In this document: in pieces, positions 34,813 to 43,534 of the stretch
Layout: each line of letters opens with the position of its first letter
Position numbering within the stretch: position 1 is the first letter of the stretch
Assembly: GCF_943912385.1 (NCBI RefSeq)
Contig: NZ_CALTTY010000001.1
Span: 1-64,000, forward strand
From: an uncultured Anaerococcus sp.
Lineage (GTDB): Bacteria; Bacillota; Clostridia; Tissierellales; Peptoniphilaceae
Reading direction: 5' to 3'
DNA length: 64,000 bases
The notes under the pieces: generated by a model
The model's database searches: none
What the model was told of the DNA's origin: nothing
What the model saw: the letters and a program-made list of their open reading frames with translations, nothing else
Position numbers and translations under genes: made by a program

Positions 34813-35294
34813 AAGTTATATACTTAGCAGGCGGATGCTTTTGGGGAGTAGATGCTTATTTTACAAACCTTGATGGAGTTATTAAAACAGAGGTAGGCTA
34901 TGCCAATGGAAAAGAGGATACAACAACCTATGAAGACCTTTATAAAACAGACTTTGCAGAAACAGTAAAAGTAAACTTTGATGAGGAAAAAATATCCTTA
35001 GAAGAAATTTTAGAACACTTTTACTATATAATAGATCCTTTTTCAGTAAATAAGCAAGGAAATGATATGGGCCGCCAGTACAGGACAGGAATCTATTCAC
35101 AGGACGTGAAAGATTTAGATATTGTAAGGGATTTTTTAGGAAAAAAGCAAAAAGAGTCCGATAAAAAAATCCAAGTAGAAGTTGAAAAGCTCAGGGTCTA
35201 CGTGACTGCAGAAGACTACCACCAGGATTATTTAAAGAAAAACCCTAAAGGCTACTGCCACATTGACCTAGAAGATGTATTGGAGTTAGGATGA
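34809..35294 (+). CDS. msrA: Peptide-methionine (S)-S-oxide reductase
   Basis: This 161-residue protein has the MsrA active site GGCFWG (C10), GYANG, FAETVKV, FYYIIDP and the AEDYHQDYLKKNP end. It repairs methionine-S-sulfoxide with thioredoxin. No MsrB domain is fused. Overlaps both neighbours by 4 bp within the thrE-msrA-lysozyme run. Confidence 0.95.
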   Translation: MKVIYLAGGCFWGVDAYFTNLDGVIKTEVGYANGKEDTTTYEDLYKTDFAETVKVNFDEEKISLEEILEHFYYIIDPFSVNKQGNDMGRQYRTGIYSQDVKDLDIVRDFLGKKQKESDKKIQVEVEKLRVYVTAEDYHQDYLKKNPKGYCHIDLEDVLELG

Positions 35295-36343
35295 GGGGGT
35301 ATAAAAAGATCCTAGCCCTTGCTTTTTCGGCCGTTTTATTAACACCAAGTATCTCACTTGCAAGTGAGATAGTTAGGTATGATGACTCTAATCTTGATGA
35401 TGTCCTTGTAAAAAACGGAATAAGTGTTGATACAGACAAGGTTTCTAAAAGACTCCAAGAAGAAATAAAAGAAAGTACTAAAGAAGAGTCAAGCGAGGAG
35501 ATAGTTGAAGATATCAAGGAAGAAAAACCAAAACTTTATCCTAAAACTGCAGTTTATTCAAATGTAGTTGACATGAGCGAACACCAAAAACCAGAATCCA
35601 TAGACTACGATAAGTTTTCTGAAGACATAGACGGGGCTATATTAAGGTCATCCATAACAACTTTCAATGAAGATAAGAAAACAAAGAAAAAGACCTACTA
35701 CCTAAGGAAAGACTATGCAGTTGATACCCACTATGAAAACTTAAATAAGAGAAATATACCTATAGGATTTTATCATTATTCAAGGGCTATAAATGAAAAG
35801 GAAGCAGCACAAGAAGCAAATTTCGTCCTTGACTATATAAGGGGTAAAAATATTTCCCTACCGATTTTTATGGACATAGAAGATAATATGAGGCAGACTA
35901 AGGCAAGTAGAGAAAGCCTTTCAAATGCAGCAAGTACCTTCTTAAATATAATAGAAAGAAATGGCTATGTAGCAGGAATCTACTCCTATCCCTACTATGC
36001 TAAAAACCACTTAAGTAAAGAAATTAGAAACAGGGGTAATTTCTGGATAGCAGACTATGAAGGTGTGGGATTTACAGGCTATACCGATACAGATTTTGAT
36101 AGCTGGCAGTATACCCACACAGGCAGGTCAAATGGCTATAAGGGTAATCTTGATAAGAATATCCTCTATAGGGACTACCCGCTTATAATAACTGGAAGGT
36201 CTAGAAAATCTTTAGATAAAATTGTAGATGAAGTCATAGAAGGCCATTGGTCCTTTGGTAGAGAAAGGCAGAGGAGACTTACCTATGCTGGATATGATTA
36301 CGGAAAAATCCAAAAAGAAGTAAATAGGAGACTTTCTTTGTAA
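35291..36343 (+). CDS. Secreted GH25-family lysozyme
   Basis: This 350-residue protein has an N-terminal signal peptide (KKILALAFSAVLLTPSISLAS), an acidic linker region (about 45-80) and a GH25 muramidase barrel with VVDMSEHQKPESIDYDKF, GAILRSS, GFYHYSRA, the acidic active-site strand PIFMDIEDN, YVAGIYSYPYYAKN and FWIADYEG. It hydrolyses the MurNAc-GlcNAc bond in peptidoglycan. No cell-wall-binding repeats are visible. It is probably an autolysin or wall-remodelling enzyme. Its start overlaps the msrA stop. Confidence 0.9.
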   Translation: MRGYKKILALAFSAVLLTPSISLASEIVRYDDSNLDDVLVKNGISVDTDKVSKRLQEEIKESTKEESSEEIVEDIKEEKPKLYPKTAVYSNVVDMSEHQKPESIDYDKFSEDIDGAILRSSITTFNEDKKTKKKTYYLRKDYAVDTHYENLNKRNIPIGFYHYSRAINEKEAAQEANFVLDYIRGKNISLPIFMDIEDNMRQTKASRESLSNAASTFLNIIERNGYVAGIYSYPYYAKNHLSKEIRNRGNFWIADYEGVGFTGYTDTDFDSWQYTHTGRSNGYKGNLDKNILYRDYPLIITGRSRKSLDKIVDEVIEGHWSFGRERQRRLTYAGYDYGKIQKEVNRRLSL

Positions 36344-36406
36344 AATTAAAAATATACCATATATTGGTATTATAAAATAAACATTTATTATAAAGGAGAA
36401 TAAGTT

Positions 36407-36628
36407 ATGGCAATTAAATACGATATTGTTGAAAATCTTGGAGTTCTTTCAACCAATGCAAAGGGTTGGACCAAGGAGTTAAACCTGGTAAGTTGGAATG
36501 AAAGAGATCCTAAATATGACATTAGAGATTGGAATGAAGACCACACTAGGATGAGCAAGGGCATTACCCTTACAACAGATGAGGCAGAAGTCCTTAAAAA
36601 TATCCTAGCTGACGAATTTCCAAACTAA
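36407..36628 (+). CDS. YdbC/PC4-like single-strand nucleic-acid-binding protein
   Basis: This 73-residue protein (KYDIVENLGVLSTNAKGWTKELN...WNEDHTRMSKGITLT) matches the YdbC family, whose fold resembles the ssDNA-binding domain of transcriptional coactivator PC4. Dimers bind single-stranded DNA through a curved beta-sheet. A role in transcription or repair is assumed for the family and not shown here. AAAGGAGA ribosome site, own terminator. Confidence 0.88.
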   Translation: MAIKYDIVENLGVLSTNAKGWTKELNLVSWNERDPKYDIRDWNEDHTRMSKGITLTTDEAEVLKNILADEFPN

Positions 36629-36633
36629 AGACA

Positions 36634-36658
36634 ACCAGGCCCGGGGGTCTGGTTTTTT
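36634..36658 (+). terminator. Terminator after the YdbC-like gene
   Basis: ACCAGGCCC (36634-36642) pairs with GGGTCTGGT, with one wobble and a tiny loop, then a T7 run. Confidence 0.85.
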
Positions 36659-36716
36659 TAATTAAAATTTACTAAGTCTTGATAGAAGTATCCTATAATA
36701 TAGGTGAGGTGATCAA

Positions 36717-37376
36717 ATGGATATTTTAATAATTGAAGACAACAAGGCTTTGGTAGAATCCCTAAAAGACCTTCTTGAAAATGAAGGCTATGGGGTTTGC
36801 TATTACCTTGACTTAAGAGAAATTGATGATTATCTTATTTTAAATAAATGTGATTTAATTATTTTGGATTTGATGCTTGGCGACTTTGACGGTCTTGATT
36901 TTTTAAAGACAATTAGGAGTGAAATTAAAAGGCCTATAATAATTCTTACTGCTAAAGACAGCAAGGAAGATGAATTAAGGAGTTTAAAACTTGGGGCAGA
37001 TGATTATATCAAAAAACCCTTCGATCCGGACATACTACTTGCAAGGATAAATTCTAAGCTTAGACTTAGTAAGCAGAGAGAAATTTTATATAGGTCTACA
37101 AGTTTTGATTTTGAAACTGGTCTGATTAAGAAAAATAGGTCAACAGTCTACCTAACAAGTCAGGAAAAAAAGATTTTATCTGGTCTTTATCAAAACAAGG
37201 GAAGGATTTTGTCTAAAACCAGCCTCTTATCAATGACTACTGAAGATTTTGACAGGACTTCAGAAAGATCTGTTGTAAGTCATATTTATAATATAAGGCA
37301 AAAGATTTTAGAAATTGGAGCAGATGACCCAATTGAAAATGTCTGGAAGGAAGGATATAGGTGGAAGGACGAATAA
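36717..37376 (+). CDS. OmpR-family response regulator
   Basis: This 219-residue protein has a receiver domain with acidic pocket EDN (7-9), phosphoacceptor D51 in LIILDLML, T in ILTAKDS and K in DYIKKPF. A winged-helix DNA-binding domain follows (LTSQEKKILSGLYQNKGRILSK, SVVSHIYNIRQKI, VWKEGYRWK). It is translationally coupled to the sensor kinase (16-bp overlap). The genes it controls are unknown; the two small membrane genes downstream are the obvious candidates. Confidence 0.92.
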   Translation: MDILIIEDNKALVESLKDLLENEGYGVCYYLDLREIDDYLILNKCDLIILDLMLGDFDGLDFLKTIRSEIKRPIIILTAKDSKEDELRSLKLGADDYIKKPFDPDILLARINSKLRLSKQREILYRSTSFDFETGLIKKNRSTVYLTSQEKKILSGLYQNKGRILSKTSLLSMTTEDFDRTSERSVVSHIYNIRQKILEIGADDPIENVWKEGYRWKDE

Positions 37377-38377
37377 AAAATTTGGTAGTTTACCATTTGC
37401 TAGATAATTTTATTAGGATTTTAGTATATGCTTGCTTAACAATAATTTCCCTTAAGTTAGTTTACGAATATTTCTATCCCATAAGACTTAAAAGAGACTT
37501 TGCTATGGGTATTTTTATGATTTATAGCCTGTATTTTTTAAGAAAACTTTATATCGGAATTGATAGGGATATTTTAAAAGATCTCTATAAGCTTGAAAGG
37601 GCAATCAGAGATGATGACTATGATAGGGACCTTAATCTAGGTGAATTTGACTTTATAAATAAAACTTTAAGAAATAAGGATGCAAGCATAAGAAGAAAAG
37701 ATAAGTTTATAAAGACAAGCCTTGCAGCAATTTCACACGATATGAAAACTCCCCTTACTGTTATAAATACCAACCTAGCCCTAGTAAAAACAACAAGTGA
37801 TAAGGATGCCATAAGGTTAAGTAAAATAAAGACAGAAAGTGAAAGAATTGCAGCTTATATTGATGATTTGATGGAAGTAAGCGGAAGTTTTATCGATGAT
37901 ATAAAGCTTAAAGATACAAGCCTTAATGAGTTTTTAGCCTACCTAAGGTCTATTATTTCTCTTTGTGAAGACATGAGAGAAGAAGAAATAGGGATAATAG
38001 ATGAAATAGGAAAAAAGGATAGGAAGTTTATAAGTTATGATAGGATTAAATTTAACAAGGCTATAAATCAACTAATAAATAATGCATTCGACCATAAGAA
38101 GAGTGCCGTATGGATTGAACTTAGGGAAAATAATGAAGAACTTATAATTACAGTGGCAGACGATGGGAAAGGTTTTGACTTAGAAAACCTTGATGATATG
38201 AAGAGACTTTTTTATACCGATAACTTCTCTAGGAATTCTGGTAAGGGAACGGGGATGGGGCTTTTCATTGCAGAAAATTATATAAAGGCTATGGGAGCTC
38301 GTCTAATTTTAGAAAATCAAAATGGAGCCAGGGCTAAAATATACCTGGACCTTAAGGAGGGAAAGCATGGAAAATAA
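37361..38377 (+). CDS. Sensor histidine kinase with two membrane helices
   Basis: This 338-residue kinase has two N-terminal membrane helices with almost no extracellular loop, then a short linker, an H-box with H126 (LAAISHDMKTPLTV), an N-box (INQLINNAFDHKKS) and G-boxes (VADDGKGFD, GKGTGMGLFIAENYI). The lack of an external domain resembles intramembrane-sensing kinases of Firmicutes, which often work with a partner membrane protein or ABC transporter. Two small membrane proteins follow directly and could be such partners. Confidence 0.92.
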   Translation: MEGRIKNLVVYHLLDNFIRILVYACLTIISLKLVYEYFYPIRLKRDFAMGIFMIYSLYFLRKLYIGIDRDILKDLYKLERAIRDDDYDRDLNLGEFDFINKTLRNKDASIRRKDKFIKTSLAAISHDMKTPLTVINTNLALVKTTSDKDAIRLSKIKTESERIAAYIDDLMEVSGSFIDDIKLKDTSLNEFLAYLRSIISLCEDMREEEIGIIDEIGKKDRKFISYDRIKFNKAINQLINNAFDHKKSAVWIELRENNEELIITVADDGKGFDLENLDDMKRLFYTDNFSRNSGKGTGMGLFIAENYIKAMGARLILENQNGARAKIYLDLKEGKHGK

Positions 38378-38612
38378 AACATTTTTATTAAGCCTTATAA
38401 TTTTTGGATTGGTTGATCTTTATAAGTTTTATAAAAAGGATTTAAATTTCTTTTCTGCCTTTAGGCCCCTAAGCCTTGCCATAATATATAAATTTGTCCT
38501 TGATGGAATAGATCAAAGACTTTATATAATCTCCCTGGTTTACTTTATATGTGTTTCTCATTTTTTAACTAAAGATATTAGAAAGGAAGAATTTAATGAA
38601 AAAGAAATTTGA
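38367..38612 (+). CDS. Small membrane protein of unknown function
   Basis: I choose the ATG at 38367 (AAGGAGGGAAAGC upstream) over an earlier in-frame ATG at 38322 that lies deep inside the kinase gene. The 81-residue product (MENKTFLLSLIIFGLVDLYKF...) has two or three hydrophobic segments and an acidic tail (RKEEFNEKEI). It overlaps the kinase by 11 bp and the next gene by 17 bp. I do not recognise a family. Its position suggests a link to the two-component system. Confidence 0.7.
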   Translation: MENKTFLLSLIIFGLVDLYKFYKKDLNFFSAFRPLSLAIIYKFVLDGIDQRLYIISLVYFICVSHFLTKDIRKEEFNEKEI

Positions 38613-38883
38613 TTTTTATGACTTTTTAGCACTTTTACTTGGAGCATTTTGCTTTATGGCCTATTACTTTTTGATGACTGAGCACTTATTTATAGATCCT
38701 TTTAATGGTTTCGCTTTAATACCAACTATCTACTTTGTTATAGCAATATTTACAGTCCCTTTTGCTTATGGGATAGTTTACGATAAGATAGGCAAATCAT
38801 TTTTTGTTACTTTGGTAATTTTACTCACTGTAGCTTATGTCTTTGGACCAATAATTCTAATCTATAAAAAATTAAGTAAATAA
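38596..38883 (+). CDS. Small three-helix membrane protein of unknown function
   Basis: This 95-residue protein begins MKKKFDFYDFLALLLGAFCFMAYYF... and has three predicted membrane segments (about 10-30, 40-60, 66-88) with a basic C-terminal end (YKKLSK). Start supported by AAGGAAG and coupling to the preceding gene. No family recognised. Last gene of the two-component operon, before the terminator at 38886. Confidence 0.7.
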   Translation: MKKKFDFYDFLALLLGAFCFMAYYFLMTEHLFIDPFNGFALIPTIYFVIAIFTVPFAYGIVYDKIGKSFFVTLVILLTVAYVFGPIILIYKKLSK

Positions 38884-38885
38884 GA

Positions 38886-38911
38886 GCCGCCTTAAGGTGG
38901 CTTTTCCTTTT
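38886..38911 (+). terminator. Terminator of the two-component operon
   Basis: GCCGCC (38886-38891) pairs with GGTGGC (38896-38901) across TTAA, with one wobble, then a T-rich run. Confidence 0.8.
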
Positions 38912-38921
38912 GGTAAAAAGC

Positions 38922-38955
38922 TTGAATACAAGCCTTAGAAAAGTATATTTTATAA
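38922..38955 (+). promoter_or_regulatory. Leaderless-type promoter of the cysteine desulfurase gene
   Basis: TTGAAT (38922-38927), a 16-bp spacer, TATATT (38944-38949), six bases, then the ATG at 38956. No Shine-Dalgarno is visible in the preceding 30 bases. Confidence 0.55.
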
Positions 38956-40029
38956 ATGAAGAAGATTTATTTTGACTATGCAGCAACAAGCATAAAAAGA
39001 AAGAAAATTTTAGAAGATATATTAAAAGACGCAGCTTATTTTGATGGTAATCCAGAATCTAGCCACAGCTACGGACGTGAGTCTAAAAAGATTTTGGAGG
39101 AGGCTAGAAAAAATATTGCAACAAGTATCGGAGCAGAGGCAGACAGGATTATTTTTACCTCAGGGGCAAGTGAGTCAAATAATACAGTCCTAAGTGCCTT
39201 TAACAACAAAAAAATTATCACAACAAATATCGAACATGACTCGGTAGAAAATACCTATAACCCCAAAAATACAATCATCATAGAGGCAAATGAAGAGGGT
39301 ATAGACCTTTCTGATTTGAAAGAGAAAATCACTGACGAGGTGAAACTCGTATCTATTATGATGGTAAATAACGAAATGGGCTTAGTAATGCCAATTAAGG
39401 AAATTGGCGAATATTTAAAGGATAAGGATATTTACTTCCATGTAGACTGTGTCCAAGCTTATGGCCACTTAGATATAGATGTAGATTATTTAAACATAGA
39501 CTTTCTCTCCCTATCTGGCCATAAGATTGGTGGTATAAATGGTTTTGGTATTTTATATGCTAGAGAGGACCTTCCTTCTTTTATAAAGGGAGGAGACCAG
39601 GAAAAAGACCGTAGGGCTGGTACATCCTTTGTGATGGGGGCCTATTCTATGGCAAGAGCCTACCCTAATATGCTAGAAGAAAGAGAAAGAGTCAAGGATT
39701 TAAAGACTTATTTAATAGCTAGTCTTAAAAATACAAGCCTTTCCTATGAAATAAATGGAGATCCTGATAAAACGGTCGACCATATAGTTAATGTATACTT
39801 TAAAGACTATAGGGCAGATTTTCTACTTACCTACCTTGACATGCACGGTATAGCCGTATCTGCAGGATCTGCCTGTAGGGCAGGAGCTGTAATCCCGTCT
39901 AAGGTAGTGGAAAGAATCTACGGAGAAGAAAGAGCAAACCATTCTATAAGGATAAGTCTAGGATTTGATAATACAAGAGATGATATTGATATGCTTATAG
40001 AAGTTTTAGGAGATTTAAATGAGAGATAA
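38956..40029 (+). CDS. Cysteine desulfurase (NifS/IscS-like)
   Basis: This 357-residue PLP enzyme has YFDYAATS, TSGASESNNT, HVDCVQAYGH, the PLP lysine in SLSGHKIGG and the sulfur-relay Cys in GSACRAG. It releases sulfur from cysteine as a persulfide. The gene overlaps mnmA by 11 bp, so it probably supplies sulfur for tRNA 2-thiouridine; a role in Fe-S assembly is possible. It has no ribosome site and its ATG sits six bases after a -10 hexamer. Confidence 0.92.
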   Translation: MKKIYFDYAATSIKRKKILEDILKDAAYFDGNPESSHSYGRESKKILEEARKNIATSIGAEADRIIFTSGASESNNTVLSAFNNKKIITTNIEHDSVENTYNPKNTIIIEANEEGIDLSDLKEKITDEVKLVSIMMVNNEMGLVMPIKEIGEYLKDKDIYFHVDCVQAYGHLDIDVDYLNIDFLSLSGHKIGGINGFGILYAREDLPSFIKGGDQEKDRRAGTSFVMGAYSMARAYPNMLEERERVKDLKTYLIASLKNTSLSYEINGDPDKTVDHIVNVYFKDYRADFLLTYLDMHGIAVSAGSACRAGAVIPSKVVERIYGEERANHSIRISLGFDNTRDDIDMLIEVLGDLNER

Positions 40030-41122
40030 AAAAGATACAAAGGTAATAGTTGGAATCTCAGGCGGGGTGGATTCCTCTGTTGCAGCCCTTCTTTTAAAGG
40101 AAGAGGGCTATGATGTGACAGGGATTTTCATGAAAAACTGGGATGACACCGATGAAAACGGATTTTGTACAGCAGAAGAAGACTTTGAAGATGCAGTAGC
40201 CGTCTGTAACCAAATCGGAATTCCCTACTATTCTATAAATTTTGAAAAAGAATACTATGACAGGGTTTTTTCATATTTTCTTGATGAATACAAGAAGGGC
40301 AGGACCCCAAATCCTGATATAATGTGTAATAAAGAAATTAAGTTTAAGGCTTTTTTAGATTTTGCTAAAAATCTAGGAGCAGACTATCTTGCAACTGGCC
40401 ACTACGCCAGGGTAGATAGGACAGCTGGTGAAACAAAGATGCTAAGAGGCCTTGATTCTAACAAGGATCAGACATACTTTCTAAGTCAATTATCCCAAAA
40501 CCAGGTTAAAGATGTACTCTTTCCAGTAGGAGAGCTTCAAAAATCTGAAGTAAGAGAAATTGCTAAAAAAGCAGGCCTTGCGACAGCTGAAAAGAAGGAT
40601 TCGACAGGGATTTGCTTTATAGGTGAAAGAGACTTCAACGAATTTTTATCAAACTACCTCCCAGCCCAACCAGGAAATATTATCGATACTGAAGGAAATA
40701 TCATGGGTAAGCACGACGGATTAATGTATCACACCATTGGCCAAAGAAGAGGACTTGGTATTGGCGGTGAGGGTGAAGCCTGGTTTGTCTATGGTAAAGA
40801 TTTAGAAAGAAACGAACTTCTAGTCTGCCAAGGCAAAAAAAATCCACTCCTATTTTCAAATAAGCTTTTAGGATCAGAATTTTCTACAATTTCTGATAAA
40901 AAGTGCCCAGAAGAATTCGACTGCACTGCAAAATTTAGGTATAGGCAAGCTGATATAAAAGCCCATGTAAAAGTTTTAGGAGATGGTAAGGTTGAAGTAA
41001 CCTATGATAAGACCAAAGCTGTAACTCCAGGCCAGGCAGCAGTTTTTTATGATGGGGAGGTTTGTTTAGGATCTGCTATCATAGATGAAGTCTATATGGA
41101 TGATAAGAGATTAAAAGTATAA
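40019..41122 (+). CDS. mnmA: tRNA-specific 2-thiouridylase
   Basis: This 367-residue protein has the PP-loop SGGVDSSVAALLL, FMKNWDD, the first catalytic Cys in NPDIMCNKEIKF and the second in STGICFIGERDF. HTIGQRRGLGIGG and a C-terminal beta-barrel (FRYRQADI, VTPGQAAVFYDGE) follow. It adenylates and thiolates U34 of tRNA-Lys, -Glu and -Gln, taking sulfur from the adjacent desulfurase. Confidence 0.95.
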   Translation: MRDKKDTKVIVGISGGVDSSVAALLLKEEGYDVTGIFMKNWDDTDENGFCTAEEDFEDAVAVCNQIGIPYYSINFEKEYYDRVFSYFLDEYKKGRTPNPDIMCNKEIKFKAFLDFAKNLGADYLATGHYARVDRTAGETKMLRGLDSNKDQTYFLSQLSQNQVKDVLFPVGELQKSEVREIAKKAGLATAEKKDSTGICFIGERDFNEFLSNYLPAQPGNIIDTEGNIMGKHDGLMYHTIGQRRGLGIGGEGEAWFVYGKDLERNELLVCQGKKNPLLFSNKLLGSEFSTISDKKCPEEFDCTAKFRYRQADIKAHVKVLGDGKVEVTYDKTKAVTPGQAAVFYDGEVCLGSAIIDEVYMDDKRLKV

Positions 41123-41149
41123 AATTAATTTGAATTTCAAATAAACAAT

Positions 41150-41193
41150 AAACCTTGAAGACCAATTAAAACTTGATTCTTCAAGGTTTTTTC
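41150..41193. terminator. Terminator between mnmA and exonuclease III (convergent)
   Basis: AACCTTGAAGA (41151-41161) pairs with TCTTCAAGGTT (41178-41188), followed by a T run. It may act in both directions. Confidence 0.85.
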
Positions 41194-42021
41194 TTATATA
41201 TTTATTTCAAGAACAATAGGGGTGTGGTCTTGCCTATCACCTGAATCTATCATGTCAGAATTTGTAACAAGGTCTTTGATCCTATCAGAAACTAAGAAAT
41301 AATCAATCCTCCAGCCAGAGTTGTTAATCTTGCTTGTTTTAACTCTCTGGGCCCACCAGGTATACCTTCCTTCTACATTGCCGTGGATGTGCCTGAAAGT
41401 GTCTGTAAAGCCCCTGGATAAAAGATTTGTAAAGCCTTCTCTTTCCTCATCAGTAAAACCAGCCGACCTGCGGTTATTATCTGGATGGGCAAGGTCTATT
41501 TCATTGTGGGCTACATTGTAGTCACCTGCAGCAATTACAGCTTTGTTTTTATCAAGACTTGCTAGGTAATCTGCATAAAGCCTGTCCCAAACCTGCCTAT
41601 CGTCAAGCCTTGTTAGGTTAGACCCAGCATTTGGAGTATAAACATGGGTGAAGTAAAAATCATTAAACTCTAGGGTTAAAATTCTACCTTCAAAGTCCAT
41701 AGTAGATGGTGCCCCTATTTGAGGGAAAGTTGCTTCAGCTTCTAGTCCTTTTTTATAGAGGGTCATAGTTCCTGCATAGGATTTTCTCGCAGGATCTTCA
41801 CTTTGCCTATAAACATAGTCATAGTCTGGGAAGAAATTAGCTAGCTCTTTTATATGTTTTTTGCTAAGACCTGTATAAGGAAGCTTGGTCTCTTGGATGG
41901 CTATAAGATCAGCATCTTCCCTTACAATGGTATCTAGTACCAAACGGCTCATAACAGCCCTTTTTGAATCGCTTGTTAGGGCTGCATTTAGTGAATCTAT
42001 ATTCCAGGAAATAAATTTCAT
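41194..42021 (-). CDS. Exodeoxyribonuclease III (ExoA/Xth)
   Basis: This 275-residue EEP-fold nuclease has MKFISWNIDS (metal Asn), IQETKL (metal Glu), VYTPNAGS (catalytic Tyr), AGDYNVAH (Asp and Asn) and the SGDRQDHTPI end (catalytic His). It has 3'-5' exonuclease and apurinic-site endonuclease activity in base excision repair. Single gene with an AAAGGAGAA ribosome site. Confidence 0.93.
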   Translation of the reverse strand: MKFISWNIDSLNAALTSDSKRAVMSRLVLDTIVREDADLIAIQETKLPYTGLSKKHIKELANFFPDYDYVYRQSEDPARKSYAGTMTLYKKGLEAEATFPQIGAPSTMDFEGRILTLEFNDFYFTHVYTPNAGSNLTRLDDRQVWDRLYADYLASLDKNKAVIAAGDYNVAHNEIDLAHPDNNRRSAGFTDEEREGFTNLLSRGFTDTFRHIHGNVEGRYTWWAQRVKTSKINNSGWRIDYFLVSDRIKDLVTNSDMIDSGDRQDHTPIVLEINI

Positions 42022-42186
42022 ATTAATTCTCCTTTATAAATTATTTTTCTTTAAAAAAGCTCTTCTATTAGTATACAGCTTATAAAAAATAAAGAAAATA
42101 TCTACGAATTTAATACAAACTTAATATTCACTTGGGTAAAATAAAAATAAGTTAGACACTAATATATAAATTTTAAGGAGGATGTC

Positions 42187-43431
42187 ATGAGAAAAACCAA
42201 ATTATTACTAGCCCTAGCTATTTCTGCTATGGTAATTAACACATCTTATGCTAATGAAGAAATGATAGAATCAAATAAAGGAGAACTGGTGGAAGAAGTT
42301 ACTCAAGAAAAAATAATCGATACCTATGTTATAGATACCATAAATGAAGAGGGGGTAGACCTATATAAAAAATCTAACCCTGATGAAGTTTACAATGTCC
42401 CTAAGAAAGAATTTAAGGATCTAGACTTAATAGAAGGGATGGAAGTTATGATAACAAGCGATGGTGTAGCTTTAAAATCTAATCCCGGCCAATTTGCAAA
42501 AATCTATGAGATTAAATCTATAAAGGAATTAGCTAAAGAAAGTGAAGAAAAACTTGTAAGAGACTTTGTTGTAAAAGAAATACACGAAGAAGGGGTTGAC
42601 CTTTACGAAGTTGGAGAAGAATCAAATCTTTACTATGTGCCAAAATCAGAATTTAAGGATATGGAAATTAGAAAAGGCAAGGTATTTACAATCACATCTG
42701 ACAGTATTGCAACAAAATCAATCCCAGCTCAATTTGGAAAGATTTACTCAATCGCTGAGAAAAAAGAAGCTAAGACCATGGTTAAATCTTACCAGATAGA
42801 AGAAGTATCAGATGGATTTGTTACAATCCATGAAAAAGGTATCAAGGAAAGTAAGTTTATAATTGATAAAAAATATTTCGGTAAGACCAATCCAAAAGTG
42901 GGAGAAGCCTATAAAATCGAAACATCAGAAGAGATTCTAACATCAGAACCAGCCCAATTTGCTAGAGTATACAAGGTTGAGCTTGAAAAAGAAGCAGAAA
43001 AACAGCCGGAAAAACCAAGAGATAATAAAGAAAAACCAGGTGAAAAAACTAAAGAAACAGAAGATAGTAAGGAAAATAAAAATATGGTTTCTGATATTTT
43101 CATAGTAGAAGAAATAAATGAAAGCGGTGTGACTGTTGCAAGAAAGTCAAACAAGGTAGATAAGTACCTAGTCCCTAAAAAAGATTTCGGCAAGTTAGAA
43201 ATAAAAGTTGGTAAAGAATATAAGATTTATACAGATGATATAGTCCTAACATCCATGCCAGCCCAATTTGGAAAAATCTTTAAAATAGAAGAAGTAAAAG
43301 AAAAGCCAAGTAAAACAAATAGCAAGGACAACAAAGAAGGATCTACAAACCCTAAGACAGGTCTTGTTGGATCTGGATTTGTACTTCTTTCTCTAATAGG
43401 TGCAGGATTTGCCTACAAAAAAATTAAATAA
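42187..43431 (+). CDS. Sortase-anchored surface protein with four OB-like repeats
   Basis: This 414-residue protein has a signal peptide (KTKLLLALAISAMVINTSYA), four tandem repeats of about 65 residues (45-109, 125-189, 199-264, 303-368) and a C-terminal sorting signal NPKTG (388-392) followed by a hydrophobic segment and KKIK. Each repeat ends in a (S/N)xP(A/G)QF(G/A)(K/R)(I/V) motif, such as SIPAQFGKIY. This recalls the ESYPAQA ending of DUF3221-type OB-fold proteins. A Lys/Glu/Pro spacer (268-298) separates repeats 3 and 4. Function unknown; it may bind a wall or host ligand. NPKTG in place of LPxTG is uncommon. Confidence 0.85.
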   Translation: MRKTKLLLALAISAMVINTSYANEEMIESNKGELVEEVTQEKIIDTYVIDTINEEGVDLYKKSNPDEVYNVPKKEFKDLDLIEGMEVMITSDGVALKSNPGQFAKIYEIKSIKELAKESEEKLVRDFVVKEIHEEGVDLYEVGEESNLYYVPKSEFKDMEIRKGKVFTITSDSIATKSIPAQFGKIYSIAEKKEAKTMVKSYQIEEVSDGFVTIHEKGIKESKFIIDKKYFGKTNPKVGEAYKIETSEEILTSEPAQFARVYKVELEKEAEKQPEKPRDNKEKPGEKTKETEDSKENKNMVSDIFIVEEINESGVTVARKSNKVDKYLVPKKDFGKLEIKVGKEYKIYTDDIVLTSMPAQFGKIFKIEEVKEKPSKTNSKDNKEGSTNPKTGLVGSGFVLLSLIGAGFAYKKIK

Positions 43432-43443
43432 GACATGTATGAG

Positions 43444-43466
43444 CGGCACTTTTTAGTGCCGTTTTT
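43444..43466 (+). terminator. Terminator after the surface protein gene
   Basis: CGGCACT (43444-43450) pairs with AGTGCCG (43455-43461) across TTTT, then T5. Confidence 0.9.
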
Positions 43467-43534
43467 CTGTATAGGTTTTTATTTATTAGCTATATGTGAT
43501 AAAATTATTAAAGAATATATAAAAAGGGGAAATA

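Noticed and set aside
38322..38366. Earlier start for the first small membrane protein
   Set aside because: The 15 extra residues overlap kinase coding and have no ribosome site, whereas the ATG at 38367 has AAGGAGG.
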